The notes beneath the pieces are model-generated. The model was not told the DNA's origin. It searched no databases and saw only the letters and a program-made list of their open reading frames with translations. A stretch of 17,232 nt of DNA from Bacteroidales bacterium UBA2716 (lineage in GTDB: Bacteria; Bacteroidota; Bacteroidia; Bacteroidales; UBA932). Positions 8,772 to 16,045 of this stretch are shown here, piece after piece. How positions within the stretch are numbered: position 1 is the stretch's first letter; each line of letters begins with the position of its first letter. Where the stretch lies: the NCBI GenBank assembly GCA_002354005.1, contig DEKS01000118.1, forward strand, positions 1-17,232. The letters run 5' to 3'. The position numbers and the translations under genes were made by a program.

Positions 8772-10693
8772 TTTCTCACCAGTTTTTTGATTTTGGCGGG
8801 TATCTCTATGTTCATGTATGTGCCGATGAACTCACGGGAACCGGGGCCGTATGCGAATACCGGTACTACGGTGGGTGTATGGTCGTCGGAGTTGTATACG
8901 GCAAGGACATGGCCGCTTTCAAGGTCTCCGTCCAGGATGGTAAGGCCTCCGGTTTCGTGGTCTGCGGTGACAACCACAAGGGTGTGGCCGTCTTCATCGG
9001 CAAACCTCAGGGCTTCGGCAATTGCAAGGTCAAAGCTCAGTTGCTCCAATACCGATGCGGGGAAGCAGTCGGAGTGTCCTGCATAGTCTATCTTTGCGCC
9101 TTCCACCATAAGGAAGAAACCCTTCCTGGAGTCTTTCTGCAGCTTCTTTATGGATGCGCGGGTAATATCGGCAAGGAAATGGAGATTCTCTTCCGTGGCA
9201 TATTCTCCCATGCGGTTGTCAAGGCAGATCAACTTTCCGCTTACCTTGTCTACTTCGACGGCATCGTTGGTGTAGCTGTATCCGTTGGCTTTTATGCCGG
9301 AGAGCATGTCTATGCCGTCTTCGCGGGTCCCCTCTATGCATCCTCGGCCGCTGCCGCAGATAAGGTCGGCCTTGCTCGAAAGCATTGCGCGGGTAATGAG
9401 TTCGGTGCTGTCACGCTCGGAGGTGTGGCCGTAGAAAACAGCCGGGGTTGCATCGGCGATGTCTCCGAGTGAAACTATTCCGGTTGCCTTTCCCATGTCC
9501 TTGAAATAGTCGGCAAGGGAGGGATAGGCTTCACTGCCGTCGTGATTTGTGGCAATGTGGCGCGTCCATGACATCTTTCCGGTTGCAAGGGCGCTGCCGC
9601 CGGACGCGGAGTCTCCGATGAAGTCGTCCTGGGGGTTGTAGAACTGGATTCCGGTACTCTTGATTTTAAGGAGTGAGAGATCCCGGCGGTTGGCATAGGC
9701 TCCGGCGGCAATCTGGTTTATTCCCATGCCGTCTCCGATGAGGAAAACGACGTTCTTGATCTTCCCTTTGCAGCCGTCCTTCCTGTAAGTGGGGGTGTAG
9801 GTGGGGATGCGGGCCGAAAGCTGAAGTTTTTCGTTCTGGAAGCCTGAGAAACTGCGGGTGGCCTTGTCCAGTTTTTTTGTGCCCGTCACTCCGGACTGGA
9901 CATTGTGACGGCCAATGATGAAGTTCTTGTTGCCCCAGTCGCTGAAGAACTGTGATGCTACGGCGGGTTTGTCTGTCCCTATTATGTCAACGCCAAGTTT
10001 CCAGAACGTGAAATATGCCGTGGTGCCTTCGGGGGCGTCCCAAAAGCGGATGGGCTTGCCCCAGGAATGCACCTTTTCTATGGCGGCCTTGACGGCGGCA
10101 AGTTCCGGGTCTATCATCCTTCCTTTTCCGTTCCATTTGCGTGAGAACATTCGGAAAGAATTGCTCACCAGAACCACTCTTTCAAGCTGCATGGGAGAGT
10201 AATCATCCCGGATGTCTCCATCGTAGCCTATCCACGAAGGGTACTTCAGGAAATCCTCCTTGGGCGGGACATTGCCGGTTATGGCAATCCGGACTCCGTT
10301 TTCAGAGGAGAAGACATCCGGATACTTCTCCAGAGCCTTCACAACTTCCGGAAGTTCATCTTCGGCCGGGCTTTTGAGCTCTATCATGAGGATGAGGCGG
10401 TCCGGGGAATCTTTCCACATGCGGCCTCCGTTGCTTCGGAAGGTCTGGACTATGGGCTGGATGTACATGGCGTCCAGGTTTCTTTCCGGGGTGAGGTCTT
10501 CTTCATCATGGCCTACAAGGAGCTTTCCGTCGGAGAGGAATACATCGGCTTCTATTGAGGCGCAGTGCTGGGAATAAGCCTCCCAGAAAGGCGCAGTGCG
10601 GTTATAATCATTGTGAGAGTGAAGGATCACCGGAAGCTGTGCCCATGTCAGCACGCTCACAAAAAGGAAAGGGATAAGAATAAGTCTTTTCAT
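8768..10693 (-). CDS. Fusion of AIM6/GDPD-like phosphodiesterase domain and alkaline phosphatase
   Basis: This exported 641-residue protein has two enzymatic domains. A signal peptide ends near WAQ19. Residues about 20-260 match the PI-PLC/GDPD-like TIM-barrel type seen in AIM6 proteins: HSHNDY (25-30), IEADV (E48, D50), GHD (H62) and ELK (105-107). These supply the paired His and acidic metal ligands of a phosphodiesterase. After a linker (about 260-310), residues 311-641 form a PhoA-type alkaline phosphatase: IGDGMG (D321), GDSASGG with nucleophile S362 after D361, VEGAKIDYAGH (E531, D536, H540), ADHETGG (D578, H579) and DDHTP (H605). All two-zinc site residues appear present. The expected job is to open a phosphodiester and then release inorganic phosphate, but the substrate is unknown. 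The gene lies 6 bp after the GH92 mannosidase gene, suggesting a phosphorylated glycan; general phosphate scavenging is the alternative. Confidence 0.87.
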   Translation of the reverse strand: MKRLILIPFLFVSVLTWAQLPVILHSHNDYNRTAPFWEAYSQHCASIEADVFLSDGKLLVGHDEEDLTPERNLDAMYIQPIVQTFRSNGGRMWKDSPDRLILMIELKSPAEDELPEVVKALEKYPDVFSSENGVRIAITGNVPPKEDFLKYPSWIGYDGDIRDDYSPMQLERVVLVSNSFRMFSRKWNGKGRMIDPELAAVKAAIEKVHSWGKPIRFWDAPEGTTAYFTFWKLGVDIIGTDKPAVASQFFSDWGNKNFIIGRHNVQSGVTGTKKLDKATRSFSGFQNEKLQLSARIPTYTPTYRKDGCKGKIKNVVFLIGDGMGINQIAAGAYANRRDLSLLKIKSTGIQFYNPQDDFIGDSASGGSALATGKMSWTRHIATNHDGSEAYPSLADYFKDMGKATGIVSLGDIADATPAVFYGHTSERDSTELITRAMLSSKADLICGSGRGCIEGTREDGIDMLSGIKANGYSYTNDAVEVDKVSGKLICLDNRMGEYATEENLHFLADITRASIKKLQKDSRKGFFLMVEGAKIDYAGHSDCFPASVLEQLSFDLAIAEALRFADEDGHTLVVVTADHETGGLTILDGDLESGHVLAVYNSDDHTPTVVPVFAYGPGSREFIGTYMNIEIPAKIKKLVRK

Positions 10694-10699
10694 AGCGTC

Positions 10700-13495
10700 T
10701 TAGTAGAACAGTTTATTTTGGGGGACCGCAGAGAAACTCTCTTCTCCGGGAGCTTTCCACTCCCAGGAGAGATGCTGCCCTTCGTAATCTTCCAGGTAGA
10801 TGAGCCTGTATTGGTGCAGACCCTTTTTAAGAGGTATGCGTCCGAATGTCGCAATGGCCGAATGCGAGCCGTCGTTATCTACGGTGCGTACGCCGTCTAT
10901 GTCCAGCACCGAGCCGTCGTCGCTGGTGAGGGAGAACTCCCAAATGCCGTCAGAGGGGACATCGATGTAGCCGGAGAAGACATATCCAAAGTGATCTTCA
11001 TCCGGTGCACTGCCGATGGAGGGCTCTGCCATTACTCCGGAGGCTACGGCCGGCGAAGCCAGGACATGGGCCGTTTCAGAGAACGCTCCGAGATGATAAG
11101 TGTACCTGCAGCCGCTCCTGAGCCCGGTTTTTCTTGCCGGATCCCTGAAAATGGCCTTTGTGGCCTGGACGGTGAAAATGGGAGAAGGCGTAGCCCCTTC
11201 AAGGAAGGCCCGGGCCTTTACCGTGCAGCTCTTGTCTATGCCGATGGGCTTTTCATAAAGCGGGCTTGACTCTGTGGGGATGCTGCCGTCCAAAGTGTAG
11301 TGGATGCTGGCTCCGGCGGTGCGGCATCCAAGGGAAATCTCCGTATGGTCTATGAAAAGCGACAGGTTTCCGCCAGCATAAGGCGTTGAAACAATGTTTC
11401 CGTCACTCATGGAGTAGGGCGGCTCCATGTAATCCCTCCCATGAACAGGTTTTGCCGATGTCCGGAAACAGAGTTCTCCTCCTTCCATAATTTCATCGTA
11501 AAAGATGAAATTACGCTCCACGGGTTTTCCGTTAAACGTGACGTCCTTGATATAGCGGTTGCCGGGGCGGTCTGTTTTTATTGTAAGTGTTCGGCCATTT
11601 CCAAGTTTTATTTTGGTTTTCTTGAAAAGAGGCACCGTGAGCTGGTATTCCCCGGTGCCGGGGCACGCGGGATAAATACCGGTCGAAGCAAGTACATACC
11701 AGGCGCTCATCTGTCCGCAGTCCTCGTTGCCGCAAACGCCTTCAGGGCCTGTCCCGTACATTGTGGAGAGCAGTTCCCTCACAATCTCCTGCGTGCGGGA
11801 GGGCGCTCCCAGCCAGTTGTAGATGTAGGCCATGTGATGCGAGGGCTCGTTGCCGTGGGCATACTGTCCCATCCAGCCGCTGATGTCGGAAATTGTCATG
11901 CCGGGATCTCTCTCTTCATAGGTAAAGAGAGAATCCAGCGCGGCTGTCATGTTCTCTCTCCCGCCCATGAGTGCGGTGTGGCCGGCTTCGTCATGTGGAA
12001 CAAAGAAACGGGCTTGCCAGGGGATGGCTTCCGTGTAGTCTCGGGTGCTGGCTATGGGGTCGAAGGGCTCGGAGAAGGTGCCGTCTGCATTGCGTCCGCG
12101 CATGAAACCCGTGGAGGCGTCAAAGAGATTCTGCCAGCTTTCGGCTCTGCGGTAATACTCTTCGGCAATATCTGCGTGGCCAAGATCTTCGGCCATACGG
12201 GCTATGCACCAGTCGTCATAAGCCATTTCAAGTGTCTGGGAAGTGGATTCGGCTATGAGATTTGCGGGAATATAGCCGAAAGACGTGTAAAGGGAAGAGA
12301 TGCTTGTGCCCTTGTATCGGTTGGAAGACGCCACCATTGCCCGTAAGGCTTCTTCACCGTCGAAATCCCGGATACCCCTGAGCCAGGCGTCGGCTATGAC
12401 AGATACGCTGTGATAACCTATCATGGTATAGGTCTCGGAATGGGCGAGGGGCCAGATGGGAAGTTCTCCGGTTCTACGGTACATGTCCAGCATGCTCCGT
12501 ACCATGTTGGAGACAAGAGAGGGATTAATAATGGTTTGCAGGGGATTCCAGCTTCGGAAAGTATCCCAAAGGGAGAGGGTGGAGTAGTAGGGTTCCCCGC
12601 CAGCGTCTTCCATGAGGTTTGGACATACGAATGTATGGTAGAGACAGGTGTAGAACTGCGCTGTAGGGCCGCCGGTCACTTCCATGGTGCCAAGGACGCC
12701 GTCCCAGGTTTCCCTGGCCTCCGCAAGGATAGAGTCAAAACTCCTGCCGTCTGTTTCGGCCTTGAGGTTAAGCCGGGCTCCGTCTATTCCGGTGTAGGAA
12801 ATGCCGGCATATACCGTTATCTCATGGGTGCCTTCGGGAAAGCCGAGTTGCAGTTTTCCTTTGCCGGCAGGCTCCGCGCTTTCAAACGGAACTGAGAACC
12901 GGGCCGAAAGATATATGTCCCTGTCCTCGGCCCATCCGGAGACCCTGCGATGCCCTTCCACTGCGCTGTTTCCGTCCGGATGGATATCGTGTACGGATGC
13001 TTTGGTGCCTTCTCCGATGGAATGGACGGCATCTATCAGAATAACAGGTTTGCCCTTTCTGGAGAATGTGTATCTATGGACGCCGGACCTTGGGGTGGCG
13101 GTAAGTTCCGCCGTAATGCCAACGGGAAAAACCACCTTGTAGTAGCCCGGAAAGGCGGTTTCGGCCTTGTGCGAAAAAGCAAGGGGCTCCGCTTTGTCAA
13201 GGCCCGGGGTGAATAGGAAGTCTCCAAGGTCGGCGCAGCCGGTTCCGGAGAGATGGGTGTGGCTGAATCCAAGTATGGCCGAGTCTGAGAAATGATATCC
13301 GGAACAGCCGTCCCAGCCTTCTATGCGGGTGTCCGGGCTAAGCTCCACAAGGCCGAAGGGGGTTGTTGCGCCGGGGTATGTGTGCCCGTGAAGTCCTGTG
13401 CCGTTGAAAACATTTACCTGGCTTGAGGGTGTTTTATCTACGGCCGAGCAGGAAATAATGCCAATAAAGGCTAACAGTGCGGTAAGTTGTTTCAT
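10700..13495 (-). CDS. GH92 alpha-mannosidase lipoprotein with chitobiase-C-like and PA14 domains
   Basis: This 931-residue protein is a calcium-dependent, inverting exo-alpha-mannosidase by family. The N-terminus has a lipobox ending at C16 (GIISC), so it should be a membrane-anchored lipoprotein. The GH92 N-terminal beta domain (about 25-250) starts with VNVFNGTG and GHTYPGATTPFG. The (alpha/alpha)6 catalytic domain (about 260-700) carries LWDTFRSWNP (309-318), GNEPSHH with E550 as the expected general acid, and GNEDCGQMSAW with E591 and D592 in the calcium/base region. Two further domains make it about 200 residues longer than typical GH92: a chitobiase C-terminal-like domain (about 705-780, with IHYTLDGSIP) and a PA14-type domain (about 790-931). 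Both probably bind glycan or extend the enzyme. It is the first gene of the minus-strand operon. The retained E550 argues for an ordinary mannosidase rather than a mannose-1-phosphodiester-specific one. Confidence 0.94.
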   Translation of the reverse strand: MKQLTALLAFIGIISCSAVDKTPSSQVNVFNGTGLHGHTYPGATTPFGLVELSPDTRIEGWDGCSGYHFSDSAILGFSHTHLSGTGCADLGDFLFTPGLDKAEPLAFSHKAETAFPGYYKVVFPVGITAELTATPRSGVHRYTFSRKGKPVILIDAVHSIGEGTKASVHDIHPDGNSAVEGHRRVSGWAEDRDIYLSARFSVPFESAEPAGKGKLQLGFPEGTHEITVYAGISYTGIDGARLNLKAETDGRSFDSILAEARETWDGVLGTMEVTGGPTAQFYTCLYHTFVCPNLMEDAGGEPYYSTLSLWDTFRSWNPLQTIINPSLVSNMVRSMLDMYRRTGELPIWPLAHSETYTMIGYHSVSVIADAWLRGIRDFDGEEALRAMVASSNRYKGTSISSLYTSFGYIPANLIAESTSQTLEMAYDDWCIARMAEDLGHADIAEEYYRRAESWQNLFDASTGFMRGRNADGTFSEPFDPIASTRDYTEAIPWQARFFVPHDEAGHTALMGGRENMTAALDSLFTYEERDPGMTISDISGWMGQYAHGNEPSHHMAYIYNWLGAPSRTQEIVRELLSTMYGTGPEGVCGNEDCGQMSAWYVLASTGIYPACPGTGEYQLTVPLFKKTKIKLGNGRTLTIKTDRPGNRYIKDVTFNGKPVERNFIFYDEIMEGGELCFRTSAKPVHGRDYMEPPYSMSDGNIVSTPYAGGNLSLFIDHTEISLGCRTAGASIHYTLDGSIPTESSPLYEKPIGIDKSCTVKARAFLEGATPSPIFTVQATKAIFRDPARKTGLRSGCRYTYHLGAFSETAHVLASPAVASGVMAEPSIGSAPDEDHFGYVFSGYIDVPSDGIWEFSLTSDDGSVLDIDGVRTVDNDGSHSAIATFGRIPLKKGLHQYRLIYLEDYEGQHLSWEWKAPGEESFSAVPQNKLFY

Positions 13496-13508
13496 CTTAT
13501 GCCGATTA

Positions 13509-13552
13509 GTATCTATACAAAGGTATGTAAAATATATGGTGTATCATCTATA
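13509..13552. promoter_or_regulatory. Candidate operator repeats between GH92 and the AraC regulator
   Basis: GTAT-CT-ATAC (13509-13518) is a near-perfect palindrome placed at the predicted GH92 transcription start. The 7-mer ATCTATA occurs at 13511-13517 and again at 13546-13552, 35 bp apart as direct repeats flanking the GH92 -7 element. AraC-family proteins often bind direct repeats, so this is a plausible binding region. The sequence is AT-rich, however, and such short repeats can arise by chance. Confidence 0.22.
13518..13525 (-). promoter_or_regulatory. Bacteroidota -7 promoter element for the GH92 operon
   Basis: The minus strand reads TACCTTTG, an exact match to TAnnTTTG. It lies 22 bp upstream of the GH92 start codon, giving a predicted leader of roughly 15-20 bases. 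No TTTG at the expected -33 spacing is visible, which would fit a promoter needing an activator. No Shine-Dalgarno sequence precedes the ATG. Confidence 0.5.
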
Positions 13553-13568
13553 AAAAGTGTAGTAAAAC

Positions 13569-13599
13569 TTTGATTTTTGGCACGCGTTGGATATCTTTG
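13569..13599 (+). promoter_or_regulatory. Bacteroidota -33/-7 promoter for the AraC-family regulator
   Basis: TTTG (13569-13572) and TATCTTTG (13592-13599) are separated by 19 bp and match both halves of the Bacteroidota consensus. The -7 box ends 15 bp before the ATG at 13615, so the leader would be about 10 bases. Having both halves intact suggests activator-independent basal expression, unlike the two neighbouring promoters. Confidence 0.62.
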
Positions 13600-13614
13600 T
13601 GAAAAACATCGGAC

Positions 13615-14508
13615 ATGTCGGAAAACATTCATCACAAATACTTGTCGGTAAATCCCCAGGACAGTCTTTGGGGCATCGCCGTAAATACGGTGGGTACGCA
13701 GGAAATAGCTCCCGGGGAAGCATATCCACCGTCAAATCACCCTCAGAGGTACCTGTTCAGCGAAGAAAGGGGGCGTATCCTGTCAGAGTACCAGCTCATC
13801 TACATTTCCAAAGGCCGGGGCCGGTTCATGTCGGCAACCATCGGCCGCTGGGTCAACATCTCGGAGGGAGACATGTTCATGCTGTTTCCCGGAGAATGGC
13901 ACTCGTACCGTCCAGACCCCAGGACCGGCTGGAAGGAGTATTGGATAGGCTTCAACGGCCATTTCATAGAGGCTCAGGAAGAGAATGGCTTTTTTACACG
14001 GGACAGGGCCGTGATGCATGTGGGCATACACAGCAAGATGTCGGAACTCTATGAGAATGCAATAAAAGCGGCCGCAGAGCAGAAGGCGTCGTTCCAGCCT
14101 CTTTTGGGGTCACTTGTGATGCATATGCTGGGCCTTGGCTACTTCTATGCAAGGCAAGAAGGCTTTACGGAAGTTGAGGAGAGGATAGACCGTGCAAAAA
14201 TGATAATAATGGAGAATCTCTCCACCATCACCCCTGAGGAAATAGCCTCGGACCTTTGCATGGGTTACTCCAATTTCCGGCGTATTTTCAAGCAGTACAC
14301 CGGTTTTTCACCGGCAAAATATATTATCCAGATGCGTATCAACCGCATCCTTGAGGCTCTTACCAACTCCCATGACCCCATAAAACAGATTGCTTTTGAG
14401 AACGGCTTCGACAACTACGACTACTTTTTCACAGTATTCCGCCGAATAACCGGAACTACTCCGGGCGAGTATCGCGCCGTGACTCAAAGGGGAGGCGTAA
14501 AACCATAA
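13615..14508 (+). CDS. AraC-family transcriptional regulator, probable rhamnose regulator
   Basis: This is a 297-residue cytoplasmic regulator. Residues about 25-130 form a cupin-like sensor domain of the AraC type (strand pattern with SKGRGR and FPGEWH). Residues about 195-290 form the paired helix-turn-helix DNA-binding domain: helix-turn-helix 1 at about 207-228 (EEIASDLCMGYSNFRRIF) and helix-turn-helix 2 at about 256-278, followed by TTPGEYR. It sits 83 bp upstream of rhaB on the same strand and is divergent from the GH92 operon. In Bacteroides thetaiotaomicron an AraC-family RhaR activates the rhamnose genes, so the same role is likely here, with L-rhamnose or a derivative as effector. 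Control of the GH92 operon is possible from the shared intergenic region but is inference. The ATG at 13615 is supported by a well-placed promoter; no Shine-Dalgarno is seen. Confidence 0.9.
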   Translation: MSENIHHKYLSVNPQDSLWGIAVNTVGTQEIAPGEAYPPSNHPQRYLFSEERGRILSEYQLIYISKGRGRFMSATIGRWVNISEGDMFMLFPGEWHSYRPDPRTGWKEYWIGFNGHFIEAQEENGFFTRDRAVMHVGIHSKMSELYENAIKAAAEQKASFQPLLGSLVMHMLGLGYFYARQEGFTEVEERIDRAKMIIMENLSTITPEEIASDLCMGYSNFRRIFKQYTGFSPAKYIIQMRINRILEALTNSHDPIKQIAFENGFDNYDYFFTVFRRITGTTPGEYRAVTQRGGVKP

Positions 14509-14569
14509 ATGTTGTTAAATGTCAAAATTCTAAGTCCTTATGGCAACATGTGCATAAAAACAAATTGAC
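14509..14569. promoter_or_regulatory. Candidate operator repeats upstream of rhaB
   Basis: The gap between regulator and rhaB holds two short inverted repeats: ATGTTG (14509-14514) with CAACAT (14544-14549), and GTCAA (14521-14525) with TTGAC (14565-14569). They lie just upstream of the rhaB -7 box, where an activator would bind. No terminator-like hairpin with a T-run is seen after the regulator. The repeats are short and could be chance. Confidence 0.22.
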
Positions 14570-14577
14570 GAATGCGT

Positions 14578-14585
14578 TATTTTTG
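14578..14585 (+). promoter_or_regulatory. Bacteroidota -7 element for rhaBA
   Basis: TATTTTTG matches TAnnTTTG and ends 6 bp before the ATG at 14592. Transcription would start within a few bases of the start codon, giving an almost leaderless rhaB mRNA. No good -33 TTTG exists at normal spacing, consistent with activator dependence. This element also argues against the upstream in-frame ATG at 14550 as the start. Confidence 0.5.
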
Positions 14586-14591
14586 CACTGT

Positions 14592-16034
14592 ATGAAACCG
14601 ATCCGGCCACATATCTTCCTTGCCCTTGACTGCGGAGCCACTTCAGGCCGTGCCGTCCTTGCTTCTTTTGACGGTGATGGTTTCAACATGAGGGAGGTTT
14701 ATCGTTTTCCAAATCAAATATTTAAGGAAAACGGAAAGTTTTACTGGGATGTCTTCTCCATCAAGGGGCACTTTGAAAAGTGCATCGCATCCTTAAAGGA
14801 AGAGGGGGTCACAATAGATTCCATCGGCATAGATACTTGGGGCGTGGATTTTGGCTGCATAGGGGCGGACGGCTCGTTGCTAGGGATGCCGCGCGCATAT
14901 CGGGACCCTTATACTGCAGGAATGCCGGAAAAAGTGTTCGGGACCATTCCCAGGGAGGAGCTCTATGCCGCCACCGGCATCCAGATAATGGTTTTTAATA
15001 CCATCTTCCAGCTGTACGCACAGACGGAAAGTGACGACGAATCGCTTAGGAATGCTTCCAGCATACTTTTTATGCCGGATTTACTCTCCTACATGCTTAC
15101 GGGAAATAAAGTCTGCGAGTACACGGATGCCTCCACTTCCGGAATGATGGACCAGGGCTCCAGGCAGTTCAACAAAGGCCTTTTGAAGCGCTTGGGAATA
15201 CGCACGGACATTCTTCTTCCAATTGTCCAGCCCGGTACGCGGATAGGGGAGTACAATGGAATACCCGTCATTGCCGTTGCAGGCCATGACACAGCATCGG
15301 CAATAGCAGCCGTCCCTGCGGCCGATGAACATTTCGCTTACCTTTCCAGCGGTACCTGGAGCCTTATGGGCATTGAGGTGCCGGAGCCTATTATCAACGC
15401 AGAATCGGCCCGGTTGAACTTCACCAATGAAGGCGGCATCGAGGGAACCACGCGCTTTTTGAAGAACATCACCGGCCTGTGGCTCCTGGAGCAGTGCCGC
15501 AAGGTCTGGAAGGCCGAAGGAAAGGATTACAGTTATCCTGAACTCGTTGCTATGGCGCGCTTGGAGGCCTCTTTCCCCGGCCGAATCAACCCCGACGACC
15601 CCCGTTTTGCCAACCCCGACAACATGGTGGAGGAGATCCTTCGCTCCGCTCAGGATGACAAAGGTGTCATTCTGAACGAAGTGAAGAATCTTAGTGACGC
15701 ACAGATTGTTTCATGCATCTACCATTCCCTTGCAGACCGCTACAAGGAGGTGCTGGACATGCTCCAGCATTTTGCTCCCTTCAAGATTGAGAAACTTCAC
15801 GTCATCGGCGGCGGCTCCGCCAACGACCTTTTGAACCAGTGGACGGCCGATGCCATCGGCATCCCCGTTGTGGCAGGTCCCACTGAAGCCACGGCCATCG
15901 GCAATGTGATGATGCAGGCTAAGGCCACCGGGCTTGTAAAAGACCGCTGGGAAATGCGCCGCATGATTGCCGACGCCTTTAAAATGAAGACTTATACCCC
16001 TACTGTCATTTCGAGCGAAGTCGAGAAATATTAA
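14592..16034 (+). CDS. rhaB: Rhamnulokinase (L-rhamnulose kinase)
   Basis: This FGGY-family kinase phosphorylates L-rhamnulose with ATP to L-rhamnulose 1-phosphate in the cytoplasm. Of two in-frame ATGs (14550 and 14592), 14592 is chosen because family homology starts there (IFLALDCGATSGR) and a -7 box lies between them. The product is 480 residues. Motifs: D13 with the ATP-phosphate loop, SIGIDTWGVDFG (77-88, a rhamnulokinase signature), AGHDTAS with D233 as catalytic base, SSGTWSLMG (252-260), NFTNEGG (276-282), GLWLL (295-299) and IGGGSANDLLNQ (405-416). Oddities: residues 349-367 are encoded by a palindromic repeat, and residues 471-480 by a solo half-repeat that also precedes the stop. 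Normal homology ends around TYTP470. Both lie away from the catalytic motifs, so activity is probably kept. rhaA follows after 11 bp. Confidence 0.95.
   Translation: MKPIRPHIFLALDCGATSGRAVLASFDGDGFNMREVYRFPNQIFKENGKFYWDVFSIKGHFEKCIASLKEEGVTIDSIGIDTWGVDFGCIGADGSLLGMPRAYRDPYTAGMPEKVFGTIPREELYAATGIQIMVFNTIFQLYAQTESDDESLRNASSILFMPDLLSYMLTGNKVCEYTDASTSGMMDQGSRQFNKGLLKRLGIRTDILLPIVQPGTRIGEYNGIPVIAVAGHDTASAIAAVPAADEHFAYLSSGTWSLMGIEVPEPIINAESARLNFTNEGGIEGTTRFLKNITGLWLLEQCRKVWKAEGKDYSYPELVAMARLEASFPGRINPDDPRFANPDNMVEEILRSAQDDKGVILNEVKNLSDAQIVSCIYHSLADRYKEVLDMLQHFAPFKIEKLHVIGGGSANDLLNQWTADAIGIPVVAGPTEATAIGNVMMQAKATGLVKDRWEMRRMIADAFKMKTYTPTVISSEVEKY
15634..15691 (+). repeat. Palindromic repeat element inside rhaB
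   Basis: Two 27-base arms, 15634-15660 and 15665-15691, are inverted copies separated by AAGG; 22 of 27 positions match. The element is 58 bp and would form a long hairpin in RNA. It is read in the rhaB frame as residues 349-367, including RSAQDDK and ILNEVKNL. Only this one of the three plus-strand frames is free of stops. Peptides of this kind recur in unrelated Bacteroidota proteins in my experience, which suggests a dispersed element. Confidence 0.8.
16004..16030 (+). repeat. Solo half of a related repeat at the rhaB 3' end
   Basis: This stretch begins TGTCATT and contains GCGAAGTCGAGAAAT. It matches the right arm of the element at 15665-15691 at 19 of 27 positions without gaps. It encodes the terminal residues VISSEVEK of RhaB and lies just before the TAA at 16032. 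No partner arm is visible nearby, so it is a single arm and not a hairpin. Confidence 0.6.
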
Positions 16035-16045
16035 ATAACATAAAA

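Noticed and set aside
8468..9472. 334-codon plus-strand open frame antisense to the MGH1-like and phosphatase genes
   Set aside because: It spans the boundary of two genuine minus-strand genes, has no family motif and no promoter; low-complexity composition reflects the opposite strand.
11441..12346. 301-codon plus-strand open frame antisense to GH92
   Set aside because: It overlaps the GH92 catalytic core, which has intact motifs, and has no independent support.
14550..14591. Upstream in-frame ATG of rhaB adding 14 residues
   Set aside because: The added peptide has no counterpart in rhamnulokinases as I know them, and the likely -7 promoter box lies inside this stretch.
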